A DNA stretch of 64,000 bases from Streptomyces vilmorinianum (GCF_005517195.1 NZ_CP040244.1:6342001-6406000), one strand, 5' to 3'; shown: positions 8,050 through 16,303, numbered from the stretch's first letter. Notes: generated by a model from the sequence alone, not told the origin. Made by a program: numbers and translations.

Positions 8050-9183
8050 ATGGCTACGGAAGACGCGGTGCTTGAAGCACTGGCGACGGTGAACGACCCC
8101 GAGATCAACAAGCCGATCACTGAGCTCGGCATGGTCAAGTCGGTGGAGATCGGAGCAGACGGCGTGGTCGCCGTCACGGTCTATCTCACCGTCTCCGGCT
8201 GCCCGATGCGCGACACGATCACCCAGCGCGTCACCGACGCGGTCTCCCGCGTGGAGGGCGTGACCGGTGTCGACGTGTCGCTGGACGTGATGAGCGACGA
8301 GCAGCGCAAGGAGCTGGCCGCGGCCCTGCGGGGCACGACGGCCGAGCGCGAGGTGCCGTTCGCCAAGCCCGGATCGCTGACCCGGGTGTACGCGGTCGCC
8401 TCCGGCAAGGGCGGCGTCGGCAAGTCCTCCGTGACCGTGAACCTGGCCGCGGCGATGGCCGCCGACGGGCTGAAGGTCGGTGTCGTCGACGCCGACATCT
8501 ACGGGCACTCGGTGCCCCGCATGCTGGGCGCGGACGGCCGTCCGACCCAGGTCGAGAACATGATCATGCCACCGTCCGCGAACGGCGTGAAGGTCATCTC
8601 CATCGGCATGTTCACCCCGGGCAACGCCCCGGTGGTGTGGCGCGGCCCGATGCTCCACCGCGCACTCCAGCAGTTCCTCGCGGACGTGTACTGGGGCGAC
8701 CTGGACGTCCTGCTGCTCGACCTGCCCCCGGGCACGGGCGACATCGCGATCTCGGTGGCCCAGCTGGTCCCGAACGCGGAGATCCTCGTCGTCACGACCC
8801 CGCAGCAGGCGGCGGCCGAGGTCGCCGAGCGGGCCGGCTCGATCGCCGTGCAGACCCACCAGAAGATCGTCGGTGTCGTCGAGAACATGTCGGGCCTGCC
8901 GTGCCCGCACTGCGACGAGATGGTCGACGTCTTCGGTACGGGCGGTGGCCAGAGGGTCGCGGACGGCCTGACGAGGACCACGGGCGCGACGGTCCCGGTC
9001 CTCGGCTCGATCCCGATCGACGTCCGCCTGCGCGAAGGCGGCGACGAGGGCAAGCCGGTCGTCCTGACGGACCCGGACTCCCCGGCGGGCTCGGCCCTGC
9101 GCGCCATCGCGGGCAAGCTCGGCGGCCGCCAGCGCGGCCTCTCGGGCATGAGCCTGGGCATCACCCCCCGGAACAAGTTCTAG
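8050..9183 (+). CDS. mrp: Mrp/NBP35 family Fe-S cluster carrier ATPase
   Basis: A 377-residue P-loop ATPase of the Mrp/ApbC/NBP35 group, cytoplasmic carriers that receive and pass on Fe-S clusters. An N-terminal MIP18/DUF59 domain (1-95, with YLTVSGCPMRDT) precedes the deviant Walker A motif GKGGVGKSS (about 119-127) and the switch section DIYGHSVPRMLG. The CxxC for bridging the cluster is visible in LPCPHCDEM near residue 282. Mrp proteins act as dimers, so two such motifs would hold one cluster. It follows the DUF1003 gene by 42 bp and ends before a strong bidirectional terminator. Confidence 0.93.
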   Translation: MATEDAVLEALATVNDPEINKPITELGMVKSVEIGADGVVAVTVYLTVSGCPMRDTITQRVTDAVSRVEGVTGVDVSLDVMSDEQRKELAAALRGTTAEREVPFAKPGSLTRVYAVASGKGGVGKSSVTVNLAAAMAADGLKVGVVDADIYGHSVPRMLGADGRPTQVENMIMPPSANGVKVISIGMFTPGNAPVVWRGPMLHRALQQFLADVYWGDLDVLLLDLPPGTGDIAISVAQLVPNAEILVVTTPQQAAAEVAERAGSIAVQTHQKIVGVVENMSGLPCPHCDEMVDVFGTGGGQRVADGLTRTTGATVPVLGSIPIDVRLREGGDEGKPVVLTDPDSPAGSALRAIAGKLGGRQRGLSGMSLGITPRNKF

Positions 9184-9205
9184 ACCCCAGGACCGCCTCC
9201 GGCGG

Positions 9206-9265
9206 GTTGTGGGCAATCGTTCCGCATGGGGGTCCCCCCAGGACGGAGTCCTAGGGGGACACAAC
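9206..9265. repeat. Dispersed structured repeat, copy 1
   Basis: The element is bounded by GTTGTG (9206-9211) and its complement CACAAC (9260-9265). Inside is a hairpin with arms GTCCCCCCAGGAC (9232-9244) and GTCCTAGGGGGAC (9248-9260), which pair with one mismatch across a GGA loop. A second copy with the same architecture lies at 18247-18315. Both are just downstream of a plus-strand gene and before a convergent one. Confidence 0.7.
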
Positions 9266-9299
9266 GCCGACCACCGGCCGGCAGCGACCGCGCAGCGTA

Positions 9300-9327
9300 A
9301 AGGGGCACCCCGTCCGGGGTGCCCCTT
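9300..9327. terminator. Bidirectional terminator, mrp and hypothetical gene
   Basis: A perfect 12-bp stem, AAGGGGCACCCC (9300-9311) and GGGGTGCCCCTT (9316-9327), with a 4-nt loop. It lies between convergent genes and would serve both directions, since the A and T ends swap roles. Confidence 0.85.
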
Positions 9328-9337
9328 CGTCGTGCCG

Positions 9338-9964
9338 TCAGGCGTACAGCCCGAGGTCCTCCACCGCGGAGAACCCCAAGCCGTACGCGCTCATCCCCCG
9401 ACCGAACGCCCCGATGTGCACCTCACCCGCGGAGCCGGCCAGTACCCACCCGAACTCCGACTCCCGGTAGTGGAACGGCACCGGGACGCCGTCCACCGGC
9501 AGCGACAGCGTCGACCACGCGGGGCCTTCGAGGTCGTCCGCGAGCTCGAACGCCGTCTCCGTCTGCTGGTCCAGCCAGTCGTCCCGCAGCGTGTGGTCCA
9601 GCTGCGCGGGCCACGTGTACGCGAGGAGCCCCGAGCCGGCCAGCCAGGCGGCGGAGGCGACCGTGGTGGCGTCCAGGACGCCCGTACCGTCACCCGTGCG
9701 CCGTACGGGGCTCGCCGCGACCGTCACGACGACGGCGAAGCGCTCCTTCTCGGCACCGCTCGCGTCGGACTTTATGGACGGCTCGTCACCGTGGCCCATC
9801 GACCCGTGCTGGACGGTCCCGTCCGCCGCCGTGCCGACCTGCATCAGCCAGCGCGGTCCGGTGAACGCCTCGTCAAGCCCGTACCAGGCGAAGGGTGCGC
9901 GCAGGTAGCCTTCGGCCGTACGCCGGGCTGTGGGCACTCCCTCCACCCGACTCGTCGTCTCCAT
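9338..9964 (-). CDS. Conserved hypothetical protein
   Basis: A 208-residue protein without a recognised domain. It begins METTSRVEGVPTARR, has no signal peptide or membrane helix, and includes an aromatic-rich first part (YLRAPFAWYGLDEAFTGPRWLMQ) and a C-terminal half with repeated strand patterns (PVPFHYRESEFGWVLAGSAGEVHIGAFGRG). An AGGAGG lies 8 nt before the ATG, so the start is well supported. It is the last gene read towards the terminator at 9300-9327. The pattern suggests a small globular cytoplasmic protein; no function can be inferred. Confidence 0.75.
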   Translation of the reverse strand: METTSRVEGVPTARRTAEGYLRAPFAWYGLDEAFTGPRWLMQVGTAADGTVQHGSMGHGDEPSIKSDASGAEKERFAVVVTVAASPVRRTGDGTGVLDATTVASAAWLAGSGLLAYTWPAQLDHTLRDDWLDQQTETAFELADDLEGPAWSTLSLPVDGVPVPFHYRESEFGWVLAGSAGEVHIGAFGRGMSAYGLGFSAVEDLGLYA

Positions 9965-10040
9965 CTCGGCCGCCTCCTCGATTCATGCCCGCGTCGGCGG
10001 ACAACAGACGAGGATAGCCACCGGGTTGCGCCAGGTTGTG

Positions 10041-10481
10041 TCAGGTCGCGTCGGAGTCGTACGGCGGACGCTCATCGGCGGCCGGCTTGCCGGGCTTCTT
10101 CAGCAGGTCGGGCGAGCCGTTGACGGCCGCCGGCACCGACGGAGCCTCCGGCTCACGACCGTGCACCGCGTCGGCGACCTCGTTCATCTCCTTCTTGAGG
10201 TCGAAGCTGCTGCGCAGCTCCTTCAACTCCTTGAAGTCCTCGTTCCCGTCCAGCTGCTTGCGGAGGAAGGTCTTCGGGTTGAGGTCCTCGAACTCGAAGT
10301 CCTTGAACTCCGGTCCCAGCTCGGTCCGGATGTCCTGCTTCGCGCTCTCGGAGAAGTCGCGCACCTTGCGGATGAACCGCGACACGTCCTGGATGACCTT
10401 CGGCAGCTTGTCCGGGCCGAAAACGAGCACGGCGAGGACCACGAGCGTCACGAGCTCGAGTATGCCTAGGTCGTTGAACAC
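10041..10481 (-). CDS. tatB: Sec-independent protein translocase TatB
   Basis: A 146-residue Tat translocase subunit. It has a single N-terminal membrane helix (about 4-20), the FGP motif at 21-23 inside VFGPDKLPKV, an amphipathic helix with KVIQDVSRFIRKVRDF, and a long charged, Pro-rich cytoplasmic tail, as expected for TatB, which binds the twin-arginine signal with TatC. The GTG at 10481 has AAGGAG 7 nt upstream; a longer frame to 10565 lacks this and would bury the helix. It lies 91 bp after the HtrA-like protease gene, repeating the sigma, anti-sigma, htrA, tatB order of mycobacteria. Confidence 0.92.
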   Translation of the reverse strand: MFNDLGILELVTLVVLAVLVFGPDKLPKVIQDVSRFIRKVRDFSESAKQDIRTELGPEFKDFEFEDLNPKTFLRKQLDGNEDFKELKELRSSFDLKKEMNEVADAVHGREPEAPSVPAAVNGSPDLLKKPGKPAADERPPYDSDAT

Positions 10482-10572
10482 CTTGCTGCTCCTTACGCGG
10501 GGTCCGGGGCCCGCTCCACGGTACCCGCCGAAACTGTCGGGCGGGTACCTCGCGGTGTCCCTCACATGGCGC

Positions 10573-12219
10573 TCAGTCGCCCTGCGAGGAACCGAGGGTC
10601 AGCGTCTTGGTCTGCTCTTTGCCGCCGCGCAGCAGCGTCAGCTCCAGCTGGTCGCCCGGGCGGTGGGCGCGGATCTTCACGATCAGTTCCTCGCCGCTGT
10701 GGACCCGCTGGCCGTCGACCTTGGTGATGACGTCGCCGGCCTGGACGCCCGCCTTGGCCGCCGGGCCGCCCGGGGTGACCGAGGCGCTGCCGTCCTTGCC
10801 CTTCTCCCCGACGCGCGCGCCGTCGCCGTTGAACTGCATGTCGAGGCTGACACCGATGACGGGGTGGGTGGCCTTGCCGGTGTTGATGAGCTCCTCGGCG
10901 ACGCGCTTGCCCTGGTTGATCGGGATGGCGAAACCGAGGCCGATGGAGCCGGACTGGGCGCCGCTCTCGCCGCCCGAACCGTTGCCCGCCGCGCGGATGG
11001 CGCTGTTGATGCCGATGACCCGGGCCTTGGAGTCGACCAACGGACCGCCCGAATTGCCCGGGTTTATCGGGGCGTCGGTCTGCAGGGCGTCGACATAGCT
11101 GATGTCACTGCCGTCGCCCTTCTCGCCGCCGGCGGTGATGGGCCGCTCCTTGGCGCTGATGATGCCGGAGGTGACGGTGTTCTGGAGGTCGAAGGGGGCG
11201 CCGATGGCCACGACCGGGTCGCCGACGCGGACGTTGTCGGAGTTGCCGAGCGGCAGGGGCTTGAGGCCCGAGACGCCGGTGACCCGGACGACGGCGAGGT
11301 CGTAGCCGCTGTCCTTGCCGACCAGCTTGGCGCTCGCGGTCTCACCGCTGCTGAAGGTCACCGTGATGCCGCCGGAGGTGCCCGCCCCGTCGACCACGTG
11401 GTTGTTGGTCAGGATGTGGCCCTGGGTGTCCAGGACGAAGCCCGTGCCGGTGCCCGAGGAACCGCCGCCGCTGACGTGGAGGGTGACCACGCTGGGCAGG
11501 GCGCTGGCCGCGATCCCCGCGACGCTGTCGGGGGCCCGGCCGGAGTCCTCGGGGCCGGCCTGGGGCAGCTCGATGGTGCTGATGCCGCCGTTGCGCTCGA
11601 CGAACGCGCCGACCACGCCGCCGAGGACGCCGGTGGTCAGGGCGAGGACCAGGGCGCCCGCGAGCGCGAGCCCGCGCCGCGCCCGGCGCGGCTTGGCGGG
11701 CGGCTCGGCGCCGATGGTCAGCGGGGCGCCGGGAGCACCGGGAGCACCCCAGGGGTCGTACTGCACCCACTGCGCGGGCTGCGGCGCCGGATGCGGGGCG
11801 GCCGGCTGCGGCGCCGGATGGGCGGCGGCCGGCTGCGGAACCGGCTGCGGCGGTACGGGGACTCCGTGGGCCGGAGTCGTCACCGGCCGCTGCACGGGCG
11901 GCGCGGGCGCCCAGGGACCGGGCTCGCCGTACGGCGGGGTCCGGTACTCGTCGGGCTCGTGCAGCGGCTGCGCCTGCGTCTGCTGCTGCGGTACGGGTGG
12001 GGCGGCCGGGGTCTCGGGGACCTCGGGGGTCTCGGGGGCCTCCGGGGCCTCCGGGGCCTCCGGGGCCGCGGGTGCGGCCAGGGTGAAGTCCCCCTCGTCC
12101 GCGACCGGCGGCTCCGGTATCTCCCCCAGACTTCGTCCGGAAGGACCCCCAGCCGGCGGCGTACTCGTAGGCCGGCTCCACCACTTCGGCTTCTGGCCGG
12201 TGGGCTTCCCGTCGTTCAT
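10573..12219 (-). CDS. HtrA/DegP-like membrane serine protease with PDZ domain
   Basis: A 548-residue S1C serine protease. Residues 1-180 are a cytoplasmic Pro/Ala/Glu-rich segment with PEAPEAPEAPE repeats; 184-207 is a membrane helix; the trypsin-like domain follows with His274 (TNNHVVDG), Asp307 (YDLAVVRV) and Ser390 (NPGNSGGP); a PDZ domain fills about 455-540. Such proteases degrade misfolded extracytoplasmic proteins and can help release the cognate sigma factor by cutting its anti-sigma factor. It lies 77 bp downstream of the anti-sigma gene, which supports that link. All catalytic residues are present. The repetitive N-terminus is longer than in many relatives. Confidence 0.93.
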   Translation of the reverse strand: MNDGKPTGQKPKWWSRPTSTPPAGGPSGRSLGEIPEPPVADEGDFTLAAPAAPEAPEAPEAPETPEVPETPAAPPVPQQQTQAQPLHEPDEYRTPPYGEPGPWAPAPPVQRPVTTPAHGVPVPPQPVPQPAAAHPAPQPAAPHPAPQPAQWVQYDPWGAPGAPGAPLTIGAEPPAKPRRARRGLALAGALVLALTTGVLGGVVGAFVERNGGISTIELPQAGPEDSGRAPDSVAGIAASALPSVVTLHVSGGGSSGTGTGFVLDTQGHILTNNHVVDGAGTSGGITVTFSSGETASAKLVGKDSGYDLAVVRVTGVSGLKPLPLGNSDNVRVGDPVVAIGAPFDLQNTVTSGIISAKERPITAGGEKGDGSDISYVDALQTDAPINPGNSGGPLVDSKARVIGINSAIRAAGNGSGGESGAQSGSIGLGFAIPINQGKRVAEELINTGKATHPVIGVSLDMQFNGDGARVGEKGKDGSASVTPGGPAAKAGVQAGDVITKVDGQRVHSGEELIVKIRAHRPGDQLELTLLRGGKEQTKTLTLGSSQGD

Positions 12220-12246
12220 GCTCTCCCCGCAACAGCTGACCTGGCC

Positions 12247-12289
12247 GCGCCCGCCTGCGTCGGGCGCCCGTCCCCTGGATTCAACCAGG
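12247..12289. terminator. Paired hairpins between anti-sigma and protease genes
   Basis: Two short stems lie in the gap: GCGCCCG (12247-12253) with CGGGCGC (12261-12267), and CCTGG (12274-12278) with CCAGG (12285-12289). Neither has a T tract. They may be an attenuator or an RNA processing site that sets different levels for the regulators and the protease. Confidence 0.35.
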
Positions 12290-12296
12290 TCCCGGG

Positions 12297-13262
12297 TCAG
12301 CGGTGGGAGGTGAGCGGCGTCGTCGACGGGCTCGGGGTGCCGGCAGGAGCGACGGCCGGCCTGCCCACCGGGTTGAACCCGGACGCGAACGCCAGGTGCA
12401 GCGCGGGCCCCGTGGGTCGTATGAACGGGGACAGCTCGAGGACCGACTGCGCCGCCGCCCCCTTGAGCTGGACGGTCACCGCGGCCTTGTCCTCACCGGG
12501 CACCAAGGGACCGGGCACCACGGTGTCGGGGGTCGAACTCGCGCCCCCACGCGTCGTCGAGGAGTCGGTGGTCTGCCGCTCCCCCGAGCGCCCGCCGCGC
12601 CCGGTGGCCGAGCCCGCGTTCGTCCCCGCGCCCGTGCCCGCGCCGGTACCCATGCCGCCGCCGGGGGCCGCGGCCCGCAGCGGAGTCACGTTGTTGCCCG
12701 AGCCGTCACCGCGCGCGCCGGCGGTCACCGTCGACTCCAGCGGCAGGGCGCCGCCGAGCGCGATGGCGGCGAAGGAGACGGCGCTGGCCGCCGCGATGCC
12801 GAAGCGCCGGCCGCGCCAGGACGAGCGGTCCTGGTCGGGCCGTCCGCCGACGGCGTGGATACGGAAGCCGGAGTGCGGGGAGACCGGTACGGCCGTGGCG
12901 AAGCCGTCGGACCTCACCTCGCCGACGCCGTTGATTCCGTTGGCACCGCCGACCCCGCCCAGGCCGAAGAGGCCGTCGAAAGGTCCCCCCCGGCGGTCCT
13001 CACCCCCCGGATCACCGGGTCCCCCGGGCAGTCCCTGGAGGCGTGCGAGGAACCCCTCCGAGGGCGGAGGGGGTGCGGTGGAGGCGAAGACGCTCTTCAG
13101 CTTGCGCTGGGCGTCGGCCTCCGCCTTGCATTTGGCGCAGGTCGCGAGGTGCGCGAGGACCCGCTCGCGGGCGTCGTGGCCGAGCTCCCCGTCGACCAGC
13201 GCGGCGAGCCGGTCCCCGAGATGCTGCTCCGCGGGGGTCGGGCCGGCAGGACTGATGCTCAC
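12297..13262 (-). CDS. Zinc-binding anti-sigma factor (RseA type)
   Basis: A 321-residue membrane anti-sigma factor. The N-terminal ZAS domain has the H-x3-C-x2-C signature at His38, Cys42 and Cys45 (HLATCAKC). One membrane helix (FGIAAASAVSFAAIALGG) lies near the middle, followed by a low-complexity Gly/Thr/Ala-rich stretch and an extracytoplasmic C-terminal part ending in a Pro/Ser/Thr tail. The GTG at 13262 overlaps the sigma factor stop in a GTGA, so the two are translationally coupled and probably made in equal amounts. It should hold the sigma factor inactive until envelope stress; whether it responds to redox via the cysteines is not visible. Confidence 0.88.
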   Translation of the reverse strand: MSISPAGPTPAEQHLGDRLAALVDGELGHDARERVLAHLATCAKCKAEADAQRKLKSVFASTAPPPPSEGFLARLQGLPGGPGDPGGEDRRGGPFDGLFGLGGVGGANGINGVGEVRSDGFATAVPVSPHSGFRIHAVGGRPDQDRSSWRGRRFGIAAASAVSFAAIALGGALPLESTVTAGARGDGSGNNVTPLRAAAPGGGMGTGAGTGAGTNAGSATGRGGRSGERQTTDSSTTRGGASSTPDTVVPGPLVPGEDKAAVTVQLKGAAAQSVLELSPFIRPTGPALHLAFASGFNPVGRPAVAPAGTPSPSTTPLTSHR

Positions 13263-14017
13263 GCCGTTCCGCCCTCCCAGCCGACGGTGGCCAGCGCACG
13301 CTCCGCCCGGGCCTCGGGCGAACGGTGCTTCAGCGCCTTGCGCAGATGCGAGCGCCCGCGGTGGATACGGCTGCGGACCGTGCCGAGCTTCACGCCGAGC
13401 GTGGCGGCGATCTCCTCGTACGACAGTCCTTCGATGTCGCAGAGGACGACCGCGGCACGGAACTCGGGCGCGAGGGTGTCGAGGGCCTGCTGGACATCGG
13501 CGTCGAAGTGGGTGTCGTTGAACACCTGCTGCGGCGAGGGCTCGCGGCTGGGCAGCCGCTCGGCGGCGTCGTCGGCGAGCGCGTCGAACCGGATCCGCTG
13601 CTTGCGGCGGACCATGTCGAGGAAGAGGTTGGTGGTGATGCGGTGGAGCCAGCCCTCGAACGTGCCCGGCGTGTACGTCGACAGCGAGCGGAAGACACGG
13701 ACGAAGACCTCCTGGGTGAGGTCCTCGGCGTCGTGCTGGTTGCCGGTCAGACGGTAGGCGAGGCGATAGACCCGGCCACTGTGCGTGCTGACGATCTCCT
13801 CCCAGGTGGGCGGAGTCCACGCCTGCGATTCCGCATCCGATGCGAAGGTCGCGGTGGTGGGAGCGGAGTCGGCGGTGCGGATTCGGTCAGCGGTGTCGGT
13901 CACGGATTTCGGCTCACCCGCCGACCTGAGAAGACGCCGAAGCACTCCTCCCCGATCCACAGGCGCAGCCGCACCTCCCCTGTCGGCTCTGGTGGTGTCC
14001 AGTGGAGCCCCTACCAT
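13259..14017 (-). CDS. sigE: ECF RNA polymerase sigma factor (SigE/SigH-like)
   Basis: A 252-residue extracytoplasmic-function sigma factor. Region 2 spans about 85-160 (GRVYRLAYRLTGNQHDAEDL, FEGWLHRITTNLFLDMVRR) and region 4 about 185-235 (AAVVLCDIEGLSYEEIAATLG, TVRSRIHRGRSHLRKAL). A 75-residue leader precedes region 2, as in the mycobacterial SigE, and its order with anti-sigma, htrA, tatB and a divergent methyltransferase also matches M. tuberculosis sigE; the symbol is used in that sense and not for the cell-wall SigE of S. coelicolor. I chose ATG 14017 (GAGG 5 nt upstream) over GTG 14023; a shorter internal start is possible. Confidence 0.9.
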   Translation of the reverse strand: MVGAPLDTTRADRGGAAAPVDRGGVLRRLLRSAGEPKSVTDTADRIRTADSAPTTATFASDAESQAWTPPTWEEIVSTHSGRVYRLAYRLTGNQHDAEDLTQEVFVRVFRSLSTYTPGTFEGWLHRITTNLFLDMVRRKQRIRFDALADDAAERLPSREPSPQQVFNDTHFDADVQQALDTLAPEFRAAVVLCDIEGLSYEEIAATLGVKLGTVRSRIHRGRSHLRKALKHRSPEARAERALATVGWEGGTA

Positions 14018-14137
14018 AGCCACCTCGCCCGTTAGCTCCGGATAAGAATCTTTACGCGAATTTGGGGTCGGCTCACCCGGCGCTCCGCATCGCGTCCTGC
14101 CTTCTCTGAACGCGCGGTCCCATCTGCGGGTTCCCGC

Positions 14138-14824
14138 GTGCAGCGGATACAGTCACCGTTGCGCCAACTACGGGGACAGGAGAGGGCCATTACCGCCAAC
14201 CGGCAGACGAGCTGGGCGTTCGCCGACGCCTTTGTCGCCGAGGACGACGCGCTGCGCTGGGCCCGTGAGCGGGCCCGGGAGGCAGGGCTGCCCTCGGTGT
14301 CACCGGGCACCGGCGCCGCTCTGCGCCTGCTGGCCGCCACGGCGGACGCGAAAGCGGTGGCCGAAATCGGTACCGGCACGGGCGTGTCCGGCATCTATCT
14401 CCTGTACGGGATGCGGCCGGACGGGGTCCTGACGACGGTGGACCTGGAGCCGGAGCGCCAGCAGTTCGCGAAGACGGCGTTCCGGGCTGCCGGTTTCGCC
14501 GGGAACCGGGCGCGATTCATCCCGGGCCGGGCCCTGGACGTCCTGCCGCGGCTCGCGGACGGCGGGTACGACCTCGTCTTCTGCGACGGCGACCCGCTGG
14601 AGAGCCTGGACTACCTCGCTGAATCGTTGCGCCTGCTGCGACCAGGGGGTCTGGTCTGCTTCGAGGGCGTCTTCGCGGACGGCCGCACGGTCGACTCGGC
14701 GGCGCAGCCGGCGGAGGTGCTGCGGATACGGGAGCTGCTGCGGGCGGTCCGGGAGAGCCAGGAGCTGCTCCCGGCGCTGCTGCCCGTGGGAGACGGTCTG
14801 CTGTGCGCGGTGCGCCGCGGCTGA
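14138..14824 (+). CDS. SAM-dependent O-methyltransferase
   Basis: A class I methyltransferase of the caffeoyl-CoA/catechol O-methyltransferase-like family. The SAM-binding motif I reads VAEIGTGTGVSG, followed by the acidic TVDLEPE, DVLPRL and the metal/SAM-associated DLVFCDGDP; LLRPGGLVCFEGVF is the usual post-motif segment. It is divergent from the sigma factor gene, as Rv1220c is in M. tuberculosis. The start is uncertain: GTG 14138 has no good RBS, whereas an ATT codon at 14189 has AGGAG 6 nt upstream and would leave a 211-residue protein starting at TANRQTSWAFADAFV. The substrate is unknown. Confidence 0.85.
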   Translation: MQRIQSPLRQLRGQERAITANRQTSWAFADAFVAEDDALRWARERAREAGLPSVSPGTGAALRLLAATADAKAVAEIGTGTGVSGIYLLYGMRPDGVLTTVDLEPERQQFAKTAFRAAGFAGNRARFIPGRALDVLPRLADGGYDLVFCDGDPLESLDYLAESLRLLRPGGLVCFEGVFADGRTVDSAAQPAEVLRIRELLRAVRESQELLPALLPVGDGLLCAVRRG

Positions 14825-14897
14825 GGCCGACGTGCCGCCCCCGGGGCTCGGAGCCCGTAGAGCCTCGGAACCGCTAGAGCCCCGGAGCCCGTAAACA

Positions 14898-14937
14898 CTC
14901 CTGCCCCGGCGCGGTGGGTACCGTGCCGGGGCAGGAG
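14898..14937. terminator. Bidirectional terminator, methyltransferase and DUF3117
   Basis: A perfect 13-bp stem, CTCCTGCCCCGGC (14898-14910) and GCCGGGGCAGGAG (14925-14937), with a 14-nt loop, between convergent genes. Confidence 0.8.
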
Positions 14938-14959
14938 CGGACAATCCTGGCTTGTCGCG

Positions 14960-15127
14960 TCAGCCGACTACCTGCTTCAGGGCGTCGCCGAGTGCTTCGG
15001 CCTCGTCCGGGGTCAGCTCGACGACAAGCCGACCGCCGCCTTCGAGCGGAACGCGCATGACGATGCCCCGCCCCTCCTTGGTCACCTCGAGCGGGCCGTC
15101 GCCCGTCCGCGGCTTCATGGCCGCCAT
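14960..15127 (-). CDS. DUF3117 domain protein
   Basis: A 55-residue protein of the DUF3117 family, nearly invariant in actinobacteria (Rv1211 in M. tuberculosis is in the same neighbourhood). It starts MAAMKPRTGDGPLEVTKEGR and ends LGDALKQVVG; the centre holds RGIVMRVPLEGGGRLVVELT, two strands followed by a helix. The ATG at 15127 follows a purine-rich GGAAGGGG. A longer frame to 15331 is spurious. No function has been assigned to the family that I know of; its high conservation and constant position suggest a housekeeping role. Confidence 0.9.
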   Translation of the reverse strand: MAAMKPRTGDGPLEVTKEGRGIVMRVPLEGGGRLVVELTPDEAEALGDALKQVVG

Positions 15128-15428
15128 GCTTGTTCCCCTTCCTGAAACCAGCTCTTCGTCAGCCGACGGCCCCTGATCGGGAGCACACGTCACCGGCATC
15201 GAACACATTGCTTCCAGGTCATTATCCCGCATCACAGGACCCGATGACCAACATCGGGTTGCATCGCTTGCGCAACGCGCTTCCGCAAAACCGCCTATTT
15301 CGGCGATCGGCCTGCGATACTTCGCCGCCACTTCGCCGTCGGCCTTTGACGCAGGTCACATGTGCGGGGTGCGTGATCTCCGCCATGCTGAGCGGGACAG
15401 GGACGCAAAGACGCGAAGGGAAGCCGCG

Positions 15429-16232
15429 ATGGCCGACACCGTGCTGTACGAAGTGACCGACGGACTCGCCACGATCACGCTCAACCGGCCCGAGGCCATG
15501 AACGCGATGAACGTCGAGGCGAAGGTCGCGCTGCGGGACGCGGCGGAAGCGGCGGCGGCGGACACGGCCGTACGGGCGGTACTGCTGACGGCGGCGGGCG
15601 ACCGGGCGTTCTGTGTGGGCCAGGACCTCAAGGAGCACGTGGGCCTGCTGATGTCGGACAAGGAGTCCGGGTCGCGGGACACGATGAACACCGTGCGGGA
15701 CCACTACAACCCGATCGTGAAGGCACTGACCGGTATGAAGAAGCCGGTGGTGGCGGGCGTGAACGGCGTCGCGGCGGGGGCGGGCTTCGGCTTCGCGCTG
15801 GCGGCGGACTACCGCGTGGTCGCCGACACCGCCGCGTTCAACACGTCCTTCGCGGGGGTCGCGCTGACCGCCGACTCCGGCATGTCGTGGACGCTGCCCC
15901 GGCTGATCGGCGCGAGCCGGGCGTCCGACCTGCTCCTCTTCCCGCGCTCGATCAGCGCCCAGGAGGCGTACGAGCTCGGCATCGTGAACAAGCTGGTGCC
16001 CGCCGCCGACCTCGCGCAGGAGGCCCTGAAGGTGGCCCGCGCGCTGGCCGAGGGTCCGACGGTGGCGTACGCGGCGCTGAAGGCGTCGATGGCGTACGGC
16101 GCGGACCACTCGCTCGCGGAGGCGCTGGAGAAGGAGGACGAGCTCCAGACGGAGGCGGGCGCGTCGGAGGACCACACGATCGCGGTCCAGGCTTTCCTCG
16201 CGAAGGAGAAGCCGCGGTACGTGGGCCGCTGA
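15429..16232 (+). CDS. Enoyl-CoA hydratase/isomerase family protein
   Basis: A 267-residue crotonase-fold protein. The oxyanion-hole segments are visible as AFCVGQDLKEH (about 58-68) and GVNGVAAGAGFGFALAAD (about 105-122), and the crotonase signature continues with FNTSFAGVALTADSGMSWTLPRL. Hydration would normally need two acidic residues; the second-helix acid after ADSG is not obviously present, so an isomerase or other crotonase chemistry (for example phenylacetyl-CoA ring or enoyl isomerisation) is as likely as a hydratase. The start has AAGGGA 9 nt upstream. Fatty-acid or aromatic-acid degradation is inferred. Confidence 0.88.
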   Translation: MADTVLYEVTDGLATITLNRPEAMNAMNVEAKVALRDAAEAAAADTAVRAVLLTAAGDRAFCVGQDLKEHVGLLMSDKESGSRDTMNTVRDHYNPIVKALTGMKKPVVAGVNGVAAGAGFGFALAADYRVVADTAAFNTSFAGVALTADSGMSWTLPRLIGASRASDLLLFPRSISAQEAYELGIVNKLVPAADLAQEALKVARALAEGPTVAYAALKASMAYGADHSLAEALEKEDELQTEAGASEDHTIAVQAFLAKEKPRYVGR

Positions 16233-16277
16233 GCGCCCCGCGGAAGGTGCGGGCAGTCCGGTGGCTGGTCGCGCCTT

Positions 16278-16303
16278 CCCCGCGCCCCTGAAGGGGCGTG
16301 GGG
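16278..16303. terminator. Terminator-like dispersed hairpin
   Basis: CCCCGCGCCCCT (16278-16289) pairs with GGGGCGTGGGG (16293-16303) across a GAA loop, with one G-T pair. The sequence resembles the CCCCGCGCCCCT palindromes common at convergent gene ends in Streptomyces. It lies between the convergent enoyl-CoA hydratase and glycosylase genes. Confidence 0.6.

Noticed and set aside
10036..13521. 1161-residue plus-strand frame opposite tatB, htrA and the anti-sigma gene
   Set aside because: Shadow frame. The minus-strand genes show catalytic triad, PDZ, ZAS and TatB motifs, and the plus frame has none.
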